This document shows, one piece after another, positions 1 through 5,656 of a DNA stretch of 6,923 nucleotides. The DNA is from a bacterium (lineage in GTDB: Bacteria > Patescibacteriota > Gracilibacteria > UBA1369 > LOWO2-01-FULL-3). The notes under the pieces were generated by a model, which saw only the letters and a program-made list of their open reading frames with translations, did not search any database and was not told the DNA's origin. Every line of letters starts with the position of its first letter. Within the stretch, counting starts at the first letter, position 1. The stretch spans positions 1 through 6,923 of the forward strand of contig JAQBYK010000061.1 in the NCBI GenBank assembly GCA_027622635.1, read 5' to 3'. Position numbers and translations under genes: made by a program.

Positions 1-112
1 GAGCTTGCTGAGGCGCCGGTCTGGCAGCTTGTGGAGCAGCCGGTCTGGGCGCTTGTGGAGCAGCTGGTCTGGGCGCTTGTGGAGCTACTTGTTCTGGTGC
101 ATTTTCTGGCAT
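1..112 (-). CDS. Pro/Ala/Gln-rich protein of unknown function, N-terminus only (cut by left window edge)
   Basis: A reading frame starts at the ATG at 112-110 and stays open for 37 codons to the window edge. It begins MPENAPEQVAPQAP and continues with three 8-residue repeats of the type APQAPRPA (residues 10-33). No signal peptide or membrane segment is visible. This N-terminus looks like a flexible, positively charged, proline-rich linker, and the functional domain would lie outside the window. The start is well constrained: an in-frame TAG lies at 142-140 and no other ATG, GTG or TTG occurs between it and this ATG. A good promoter ends about 24 nt upstream, which leaves a short leader without a Shine-Dalgarno sequence. 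The gene lies 52 nt downstream of aroC on the same strand, so read-through from the gyrA operon is also possible. The opposite strand is also open here (to a TAA at 118-120), but it has no start in view and no promoter support. I do not recognise the family. Confidence 0.6.
   Translation of the reverse strand, partial: MPENAPEQVAPQAPRPAAPQAPRPAAPQAARPAPQQA
14..85 (-). repeat. Three tandem 24-bp coding repeats (APQAPRPA units)
   Basis: Read on the minus strand, three consecutive 24-nt units begin GCTCCACAAGC and encode A-P-Q-A-P-R-P-A, A-P-Q-A-P-R-P-A and A-P-Q-A-A-R-P-A. The first two units differ by a single base (CCA versus CCG). The third differs at a few positions and degrades into P-Q-Q-A at the window edge. 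Such near-identity at DNA level points to recent duplication by slippage, so copy number may vary between strains. The array may continue beyond the window. Confidence 0.85.
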
Positions 113-136
113 GTGGATAAGTAAAAAGAGTGCTTT

Positions 137-164
137 ATTCTACCAGAAGCATCCTTTTTGTCAA
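137..164 (-). promoter_or_regulatory. Predicted sigma70-type promoter for the left-edge gene
   Basis: On the minus strand a perfect -35 hexamer TTGACA (164-159) is followed by a 16-nt spacer and TAGAAT (142-137). The TGG just before the hexamer provides an extended -10 (TGnTAGAAT). The -35 starts at the base directly after the aroC stop codon (167-165), so the promoter fills the short gap between the two genes. The predicted start of transcription is near 130, giving a leader of roughly 18 nt before the ATG at 112. The core TTCTGGTAGAATA (148-136) also occurs upstream of the VirB4-like gene. Confidence 0.65.
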
Positions 165-1235
165 CTACTTTGTTTTCTGTAGCAGATACATATCTGCCAA
201 AACTAGTGCCACCATTGACTCTGCAACAGGGATAACTCTTGGGGCAATACAGCAATCATGTCTGCCGAGGGTTTTTATACTGGCATTTTTGCTTTTACTT
301 GAGATGGTTTTTTGCGATTTGCTGATACTTGGTACAGGTTTAACTGCAGCTCTTATAATTATGTCTTGACCTGTGGAGATTCCTCCTAGGATTCCTCCTG
401 CATTGTTTGAGAGGAATTTTGCCTTTCCTGAATTTGACCTGATTTGGTCGTTATTTTGACTTCCTTTTGATTGTGCTGAGTCAAATCCTGCTCCTATTTC
501 TACTCCCTTTATAGAGCCAATTGACATTATTGCTTTGGCAAGCTCTGCATCCAGTTTATCGAAAACCGGTTCACCAAGCCCGATTGGTGGGTTTTTCACA
601 ATTATTTCAATAATTGCTCCTAAAGAATCACCTTCTGTGAATCTAACTTTTTCAATTAGTTTTTGCATTTTTTTTGCTATCTGCGGATCGGCACACCTTA
701 GCTCATTTTTCTCAATTTCTGCTTTGGAGAATTTAGTGGCTTTGATGTCTCCAATTTGAATAGTGTGGCCAAATATTTCTGTTTTTGATTTTTCTTTGAG
801 TAATTTTTGAGCAATTGCTCCCGCCATAACTCTTGCCAGTGTTTCGCGGCCGGAGGCGCGACCACCACCTTTGTAATCACGTATTCCGTATTTCATGTCA
901 TAGCTAATGTCTGCGTGACCGGGTCTGTACAAATCTTTAATCTTAGAATAATCCTTTGAGCGAGTGTCTTTGTTGTAAACAATCATTGAAATTGGTGTAC
1001 CTGTTGTTTTACCTTCGAAGAGACCAGATAAAATTTCTACTTTATCTTCTTCTCGGCGAGTTGTGGAAATTTTGGATCCATGTCTGGGTCGTCTGCGATC
1101 AACCTCTTTTTGAATATCTTTTTCGCTTAATTTAAGTTTTGCGGGGCATCCATCAATGACCACACCTGTTGCTGATCCGTGGGATTCACCCCAGGTCGTA
1201 ATACGAAATATTGTACCAAAAGTGTTGCCTGGCAT
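165..1235 (-). CDS. aroC: Chorismate synthase
   Basis: A cytoplasmic enzyme that converts 5-enolpyruvylshikimate-3-phosphate to chorismate, the last step of the shikimate pathway, using reduced FMN. Its 356 residues are normal for the family (E. coli AroC is about 361) and the characteristic blocks are in order. These are TTWGESHG with catalytic His19, VDRRRPRHG and TTRREEDKVEILSG around residues 45-71, YRPGHADISY with catalytic His107, GGGRASGRET at 123-132 (FMN and substrate loop), GGISTGQD near 284-291, and GRHDCCIAPRVIPVAES at 324-340 with Asp327. The one visible deviation is Cys328, where the last signature usually has Pro (RHDPC). The ATG lies 10 nt after the rpmE stop and the family motif follows almost at once, so this start is secure, although no Shine-Dalgarno precedes it. 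It is the last gene of the gyrA-led run. No other shikimate genes are in view. Confidence 0.96.
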   Translation of the reverse strand: MPGNTFGTIFRITTWGESHGSATGVVIDGCPAKLKLSEKDIQKEVDRRRPRHGSKISTTRREEDKVEILSGLFEGKTTGTPISMIVYNKDTRSKDYSKIKDLYRPGHADISYDMKYGIRDYKGGGRASGRETLARVMAGAIAQKLLKEKSKTEIFGHTIQIGDIKATKFSKAEIEKNELRCADPQIAKKMQKLIEKVRFTEGDSLGAIIEIIVKNPPIGLGEPVFDKLDAELAKAIMSIGSIKGVEIGAGFDSAQSKGSQNNDQIRSNSGKAKFLSNNAGGILGGISTGQDIIIRAAVKPVPSISKSQKTISSKSKNASIKTLGRHDCCIAPRVIPVAESMVALVLADMYLLQKTK

Positions 1236-1245
1236 ATTATGGAGA

Positions 1246-1623
1246 CTATTCTTTTTCCTCGGGTGATTCAGCGACTTCTTTAGCAGCTTTTTCTTCAGGT
1301 TTATTTTCTACCACTTCTTCTTCCAATTCTTCTAAAACTTCAGCTACTTCTTTAGTATCTTCTACTTCATCTACTTCTTCTACTTCTTCGGGTTTTTTTA
1401 CATTTTTCTCTGCAACTGCCTGTGCTTTTTTCATCTTTGCCATAAACTTATCAACACGGCCTGAAGTATCTATCAATTTTTGCTTACCGGTATAAAATGG
1501 GTGACAGCTTGAACAAATTTCAGTTTTAAAATCTTTATCGATAGTGGATCCTGCGAGGAATGTTGCTCCGCATGCGCATGTGAATTTAATTTCTTCATAT
1601 TTTGGATGTATGTCGGTTTTCAT
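1246..1623 (-). CDS. rpmE: Large-subunit ribosomal protein bL31 with a long acidic C-terminal tail
   Basis: Residues 1-65 form a standard bL31: MKTDIHPKY at the start, a zinc-binding set Cys16-x-Cys18 and Cys37-x2-Cys40, then HPFYTGKQKLIDTSGRVDKF. Four cysteines mean the zinc-containing (C+) type, which sits on the 50S central protuberance and contributes to an intersubunit bridge. The family is usually about 65-90 residues; this one has 125. The extra part, about residues 78-125, is almost all Glu, Val, Lys and Ala in short repeats such as EEVEEVDEVED, and is probably a helical or disordered polyanion. There is no stop codon or frame break between core and tail. The start is 3 nt after the upstream stop codon and matches the family N-terminus. 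Nothing suggests the tail is a separate domain, and its role is unknown. Confidence 0.95.
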   Translation of the reverse strand: MKTDIHPKYEEIKFTCACGATFLAGSTIDKDFKTEICSSCHPFYTGKQKLIDTSGRVDKFMAKMKKAQAVAEKNVKKPEEVEEVDEVEDTKEVAEVLEELEEEVVENKPEEKAAKEVAESPEEKE

Positions 1624-1626
1624 TGT

Positions 1627-2883
1627 TTAATTCTTAGTTTTTTGGCTTGTAGAAGCGATACTTGCTTCCTTGTTTTTATCTTCGGCAATATACTTTAAAT
1701 ATATTATTGTTGCAAGGGCAATTAACATGAAAATCAGAAGAATTTGTGTGTAAAAACTTATGTTTAAAACGTTCACCTGAAAGTTTTTTGATCGCGATTC
1801 TCCACTGTCGTCAGTTACAGTTAGTTTGACTTGGTGTTCTCCAAGTTCTTTGAAAATGTGTTTGAGTGAATTTCCTTCTCTTACCGGTCTTCCATCTATT
1901 TCCCACTGATAATTTACGATGTTACCATCCTCATCGAATGATGGGCTGGCATCGAAGGTAAATTCCTTTAAATAATCTATATTTAAACTTTCATCAGTGA
2001 GTGAAATTACAGGGCCTTTATTTAGTGGAAATTCGTCCGCTTCATCCATTATTCCATCATTGTCGTCATCAATGTCTGTGTTGTTTCCAATCAGGTCTTT
2101 ATCGGTGTCGGTTTGTTCAGTTGGATCAATGGGAAATGCGTCTTCATTGTCGTTAGTTCTGTCTCCATCGGTGTCTTTTTTTAATGGATTGAGTCCTGTG
2201 TTGTCTTCCTCAATATCGCTGATGCTGTCGCCATCGTCGTCGGTGTCACTTATGTTACCTATGCCATCTCCATCCGTGTCCAGTGTTTCATTTGGATCTA
2301 GTGGAAGATCATCAGAGTTATCCGGTACTCCGTCATTATCGTCATCTTGATCTGAATTATCTCCTATGCCATCTCCATCTGTATCGTATTGCTCATTTGG
2401 ATTAAGTGGGTATGCGTCTTTATCATCGTTAACTCCATCGTTGTCATCATCTAAATCTGAAGTGTTGGGTGTTCCGTCATGATCTGTGTCTTGTACAACA
2501 TAAATGTTTGTTACAACCCAATTGTTGCTTGGATCATCCAGTGTAGTATCCCATGGGAATATTTTTGCGGCTATTTTATGTGATCCAAACGATGGAGACC
2601 AATCCACAAAAACATCGTCGGTTTTTCCCGAGAAGATTGAAATAACCTGGTCAGCGCCGATTTGATTGTCATTGTCGAAGAATCTCACGACGCCGAGTAA
2701 ATCTCTAGTGCTGTTGTTTTTTGTTGTTGCGTATATACGAATTGACTGTCCTTCTAAATAGTTTCCAGTTGAAAAGCCCAAGTCTTCACTATTTATGGAT
2801 ATGTCACCTTCGTATGCTTGTGCGGTCAAGCTTAAGGCCATTAAGGCCAGAGCGCTTACAAGCAGATTTATGAGTTTTCTCAT
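1627..2883 (-). CDS. Secreted membrane-anchored protein with TSP3 repeats and a PKD domain
   Basis: The 418-residue protein starts with a classical signal peptide (MRKLINLLVSALALMALSL) that ends in AQA at 21-23, a good signal peptidase I site. Residues 24-130 look like an Ig-like or CARDB-type beta domain (SIRIYATTKNN, ADQVISIFSGKTDDVFVDW). Residues 132-290 are five Asp-rich thrombospondin type 3 units (DTDGDGIGD, DDDNDGV), expected to bind calcium and form a stiff rod. Residues 291-373 form a PKD domain with the typical FDASPSFDEDGNIVNYQWEI and a TVTDDSGE strand. A hydrophobic helix at about 377-396 (ILLIFMLIALATIIYL) is followed by a charged tail. The expected topology is an extracellular rod with one C-terminal anchor and a short cytoplasmic end. 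No enzymatic domain, LPXTG motif or dockerin is seen, so adhesion, surface-layer or envelope structure are guesses. It sits 2 nt after gyrA and 3 nt before rpmE. Confidence 0.85.
   Translation of the reverse strand: MRKLINLLVSALALMALSLTAQAYEGDISINSEDLGFSTGNYLEGQSIRIYATTKNNSTRDLLGVVRFFDNDNQIGADQVISIFSGKTDDVFVDWSPSFGSHKIAAKIFPWDTTLDDPSNNWVVTNIYVVQDTDHDGTPNTSDLDDDNDGVNDDKDAYPLNPNEQYDTDGDGIGDNSDQDDDNDGVPDNSDDLPLDPNETLDTDGDGIGNISDTDDDGDSISDIEEDNTGLNPLKKDTDGDRTNDNEDAFPIDPTEQTDTDKDLIGNNTDIDDDNDGIMDEADEFPLNKGPVISLTDESLNIDYLKEFTFDASPSFDEDGNIVNYQWEIDGRPVREGNSLKHIFKELGEHQVKLTVTDDSGESRSKNFQVNVLNISFYTQILLIFMLIALATIIYLKYIAEDKNKEASIASTSQKTKN
2014..2490 (-). repeat. TSP3 calcium-binding repeat array, 35-residue period
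   Basis: Five units of the surface protein begin with D-T-D at residues 132, 167, 202, 237 and 259. The first three are exactly 35 residues (105 bp) long, each a 13-residue DTDxDGxxxxSDx module plus a 22-residue module. In units 1 and 2 the longer module is the DDDNDGVxDxxDxxPLxPNE type; in unit 3 it is more divergent. The fourth unit is only 22 residues (DTDGDRTNDNEDAFP...), so one 13-residue module is missing. The fifth is 32 residues and runs into the PKD domain. At DNA level, units 2 and 3 share most of the stretch encoding DTDGDGIG. Asp positions are conserved as expected for calcium coordination, with decay in unit 3 (DDDGDSISD) and unit 4. Confidence 0.88.
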
Positions 2884-2885
2884 AT

Positions 2886-5507
2886 TTATGCAGATGATTT
2901 CTCGGCTATTTTAGTTTGTTTAGCTTGTTTCTTTGGTTTAACAGCTTTTTTATTTTCTTTTTGCTGTTGTTCCAGCTCTATTTCTTTGTCCTGAACATGT
3001 TCGATAAGAGAAATAGAAGCTACTTTGTCGTTAGGTTTCATTCTCATTAGGTATACACCTTGAGTTGCGCGACCTTGAGAAGGAATCTGGCTTGAGTGAA
3101 GTCTAATTACTTGTCCTGATTTTGACATTATAATCATGTCTGCGTCTGTGTTGCTACTAATGATTTTTGCACCTACAACTTTTCCTGTCTTTGTAGTTAG
3201 TTGAGCTGTTTTAACTCCTGAGCCTCCTCTGGTTTGGAACCTGTAATCTTTTACTTTGGTCATTTTCCCTAGACCATTTGCCATTATTACGAGCACTTCC
3301 GCAGTTTCCTTGTCATTCACAATATCCATTTCAACCACCTGATCTCCGGATTTTAATTTCATTCCCCTTACACCAATCGATGCTCGTCCCATTGGTCTTG
3401 CATCCTTCTCGTTGAAGCGAATGCATTTTCCTTCTTTACTAACCAGAATTACTTCGTCCAGTTCGCTGCATTCTCGAACCCATTCCAAAGAATCGCCATC
3501 TCTTAGTCTTATAGCGATCAGGCCACTTTTCCTTACATTGCCAAAGTCTTCAACTTTGGTTTTTTTGATAGTACCTTTATTAGTTGCCATGAATAGAAAT
3601 TGCCCTGTGAATGACTCTCCTGTTTTCAGAATTGCTGTAACAATTTCGCCTTCCTGTAATTGAAGAAGGTTAACAATTGCTTGTCCTTTGGCCTGTCTTG
3701 ACGCAGTTGGTATCTCGAAAACCGGTAATTTGAATACTCTTCCCTGATTTGTGAAATACAAAAGTTCATCATGATTAAATGCATACTTAATTAATTTGAT
3801 TTCATCTTCGTCCTTTGTTGTACCTCCAATTATACCTTTGCCTCCACGTTTTTGAGATGTGAAGCTGGAAACCGGGATACGTTTGATGTAATTTTCCTTA
3901 CTAAGCATTACCATTACCGGCGCATTTGGAATTGTATCTTTTTGTGTGAAGCTTCCAATAGCGTTAGGTATAACTTGAGTTCGTCTTTCGTCTGAATATT
4001 TTTCCTTAACCTCTGCAAGTTCTTCTTGCATGATTTTCAGAATTTTTTCTTTTGATTCAAGAATACCTTCATAATTTGAAATTAATGCTATTCTTTCCGC
4101 TAATTCGTCTTCAATTTTTTGTCTTTCCAGACCAGCCAGTGTTTGAAGTCTCATTTCCAATATGGCTTTTCCTTGTATCTCGGTTAACTTGAATTTCTTG
4201 ATTAATTGTTCGAGTGCTTCCTCTTTATGTTGCGACTTTTTGATCGTTGATATGACTTGATCAATATTGTCTATGGCTATTTTTAGGCCTTCAAGAACAT
4301 GCGCCCTTGCTTGAGCCATTTTAAGCAAGTACTCGGTACGCTTTGTGATTACGATTTTTCTATGTGTGATGAAGTGTTCTAAAACTTGTTTAAGGTCCAG
4401 GAGGTGAGGTTGTATTTCATCCACGAGGGCAATCATATTCATGTTGAATGAAGTTTGAAGCTGAGTGTACTTGTATAACTGATTTAGGATTTTTTTGGGA
4501 TAGCCGTCTTTTTTTAGTTCAATTACAACTCTAATACCGTCTTTATTGGATTCGTCGCGAATATCACTAATACCCGATATTTTTTTGTCTCTAACTAGAT
4601 CCGCAATTTTGCTAATAAGATTAGATTTATTTACTTGATATGGGATTTCTGAAACTATGATTACGAATCTTCCACCCTTTTTTTCAACAATATCTGTTTT
4701 AGCTCTACATACCATTCCTCCTCTTCCTGTTGCGTAAGCTGTTTTGATGTCTTCGTTGCTGTAAATAAGCCCACCTGTTGGGAAATCAGGGCCTTTTATG
4801 AATTCCATCAGGTCATCAATATTTGCTTCCGGATTTTCAGATAGGTGCATTATCCCATCAATCAATTCTCCCAGATTGTGAGGTGGAATGGATGTTGCCA
4901 TACCTACGGCGATACCGGTTGTGCCATTTAGAAGGAGTTGAGGAAGCTTTGTCGGTAGTACGGTTGGTTCTCTATGTCTTCCATCGTAATTATCTCTCCA
5001 GCTTACAGTTTCTTTATCTATATCTTCCAATAATTCGTCTGTGATTTTTTCCATTTTTGCTTCCGTATAACGCATGGCTGCTGCTCTATCTCCATCAATG
5101 GATCCGAAATTTCCCTGACCTCGTACTAATTCATATCTCATTGCAAAACTCTGGGCCATTCTGACCATGGAGTCATAAACTGCGCTATCTCCGTGTGGAT
5201 GGTATTTTGCTAAAACTTCACCTACCACTGCTGCTGATTTGCGGAATCCACCACTTGATTTTAGTCCCATCTCGTTCATTGCATGGAGTATGCGTCTATG
5301 TACCGGCTTTAATCCGTCTCTGACATCCGGTAAGGCACGTGATACAATTACGCTCATGGCGTATTCCAGATAGGAACTTTCCATTTCATTAGAAATATTT
5401 TGATCCTGAACATTTACTTTGACTGGATTTTCAAATAGTTCTAAATTTTCCGGTTTTGATTCGTCTTTTGATTCTTTCTTCTTTGGATCTTTGTCTTGCT
5501 TGTCCAT
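2886..5507 (-). CDS. gyrA: DNA gyrase subunit A
   Basis: The breakage-reunion subunit of DNA gyrase, which with GyrB introduces negative supercoils using ATP. The 873-residue length matches the family (about 820-875). The core begins near residue 45 (YLEYAMSVIVSRALPDVRDG) and the winged-helix region holds HPHGDSAVYDSMVRMAQ. The catalytic tyrosine is Tyr147 in AAMRYTEAK, equivalent to E. coli Tyr122 with an offset of 25. The quinolone-region positions are the susceptible type, Ser108 and Asp112. A coiled coil (about 370-500) leads to the six-bladed C-terminal pinwheel from about 525. The GyrA box is present as QKRGGKG (552-558) rather than QRRGGKG, which favours GyrA over ParC. Odd points are a Lys/Asp/Glu-rich N-terminal leader and a Gln/Lys-rich basic tail after residue 838. 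The first ATG fits a promoter 33 nt upstream; Met42 is the only plausible alternative. It is the first gene of the run. Confidence 0.97.
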   Translation of the reverse strand: MDKQDKDPKKKESKDESKPENLELFENPVKVNVQDQNISNEMESSYLEYAMSVIVSRALPDVRDGLKPVHRRILHAMNEMGLKSSGGFRKSAAVVGEVLAKYHPHGDSAVYDSMVRMAQSFAMRYELVRGQGNFGSIDGDRAAAMRYTEAKMEKITDELLEDIDKETVSWRDNYDGRHREPTVLPTKLPQLLLNGTTGIAVGMATSIPPHNLGELIDGIMHLSENPEANIDDLMEFIKGPDFPTGGLIYSNEDIKTAYATGRGGMVCRAKTDIVEKKGGRFVIIVSEIPYQVNKSNLISKIADLVRDKKISGISDIRDESNKDGIRVVIELKKDGYPKKILNQLYKYTQLQTSFNMNMIALVDEIQPHLLDLKQVLEHFITHRKIVITKRTEYLLKMAQARAHVLEGLKIAIDNIDQVISTIKKSQHKEEALEQLIKKFKLTEIQGKAILEMRLQTLAGLERQKIEDELAERIALISNYEGILESKEKILKIMQEELAEVKEKYSDERRTQVIPNAIGSFTQKDTIPNAPVMVMLSKENYIKRIPVSSFTSQKRGGKGIIGGTTKDEDEIKLIKYAFNHDELLYFTNQGRVFKLPVFEIPTASRQAKGQAIVNLLQLQEGEIVTAILKTGESFTGQFLFMATNKGTIKKTKVEDFGNVRKSGLIAIRLRDGDSLEWVRECSELDEVILVSKEGKCIRFNEKDARPMGRASIGVRGMKLKSGDQVVEMDIVNDKETAEVLVIMANGLGKMTKVKDYRFQTRGGSGVKTAQLTTKTGKVVGAKIISSNTDADMIIMSKSGQVIRLHSSQIPSQGRATQGVYLMRMKPNDKVASISLIEHVQDKEIELEQQQKENKKAVKPKKQAKQTKIAEKSSA

Positions 5508-5539
5508 ATTTAAATGTAATTAGTGTTTTGTGTGAGCGA

Positions 5540-5548
5540 ATACTAGCA
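5540..5548 (-). promoter_or_regulatory. Extended -10 promoter element for gyrA
   Basis: Read on the minus strand, TGCTAGTAT (5548-5540), preceded by a further TG, matches an extended -10 (TGnTAnnnT). It lies about 32 nt before the gyrA ATG at 5507-5505. I see no good -35 hexamer at 16-18 nt upstream, which is tolerated when the extended -10 is strong. The predicted transcript would start near 5533 and have a short AT-rich leader without a Shine-Dalgarno sequence. It should drive the whole gyrA-to-aroC run. Confidence 0.5.
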
Positions 5549-5601
5549 CAAAATAATCTTTGAATACAGACAAATTACACTATGAAAATGGAGCAATGGG
5601 C

Positions 5602-5630
5602 TTGTTGAAATCTCTTATTTCTGGTAGAAT
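5602..5630 (+). promoter_or_regulatory. Predicted promoter for the VirB4-like gene
   Basis: TAGAAT (5625-5630) preceded by TGG gives an extended -10. A -35-like TTGTTG (5602-5607) lies at a 17-nt spacing; the better-looking TTGAAA (5605-5610) would give only 14 nt. The core TTCTGGTAGAATA (5619-5631) is identical to that of the left-edge gene's promoter. The -10 hexamer ends 26 nt before the ATG at 5657. This promoter is divergent from the gyrA element, with the two -10 hexamers about 80 nt apart. Confidence 0.55.
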
Positions 5631-5656
5631 ACCTAGATTGAATTTCTAGAAAAACA

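Larger units (their letters stand above)
165..5507 (-). other. Predicted operon: gyrA - TSP3/PKD surface protein - rpmE - aroC
   Basis: Four genes on the minus strand follow one another with gaps of 2 nt (TAA-AT-ATG), 3 nt (TAA-ACA-ATG) and 10 nt (TAG to ATG). No space remains for promoters or terminators between them. An extended -10 element lies upstream of the first gene, and I see no hairpin terminator after aroC before the next promoter. Tight spacing suggests one transcript, with ribosomes passing from a stop codon to the adjacent start at the first two junctions. This is inferred from spacing alone, and internal promoters inside coding sequence cannot be excluded. Confidence 0.75.

Noticed and set aside
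14..85. Tandem repeats considered as a CRISPR array or iteron origin
   Set aside because: The 24-bp units are directly adjacent without spacers and keep the reading frame as 8-residue protein units.
1..120. Plus-strand open frame with VWALVEQ-type repeats ending at TAA 118-120
   Set aside because: It is the complement of the Pro/Ala-rich coding repeats and has no start codon in view. The minus-strand frame has an ATG, a bounded 5' end and a strong promoter.
113..164. Rho-independent terminator after aroC
   Set aside because: No GC-rich inverted repeat followed by a T-run is visible in this 52-nt gap; it is occupied by a promoter.
1211..1495. Serine-rich plus-strand frame
   Set aside because: It is a mirror of the GAA/GTA-rich acidic tail of bL31 (TTC/TAC on the other strand) and overlaps a clear ribosomal protein gene.
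1997..2350. Serine-rich plus-strand frame opposite the TSP3 array
   Set aside because: GAT/GAC-rich coding gives ATC/GTC-type Ser/Val codons on the opposite strand; it is a shadow of the repeat region.
2886..5507. Topoisomerase IV subunit A (ParC) as an alternative to GyrA
   Set aside because: A GyrA-box-like QKRGGKG and a complete pinwheel-length C-terminal domain are present, which fits gyrase.
165..5507. UGA recoding to glycine (genetic code 25)
   Set aside because: All four complete genes have no internal TGA and end in TAA or TAG at the expected family lengths.
5643..5652. Perfect 10-bp palindrome TTTCTAGAAA between promoter and start of the VirB4-like gene
   Set aside because: It is short and AT-rich, so expected by chance; there is no second copy near the other promoters to suggest an operator.
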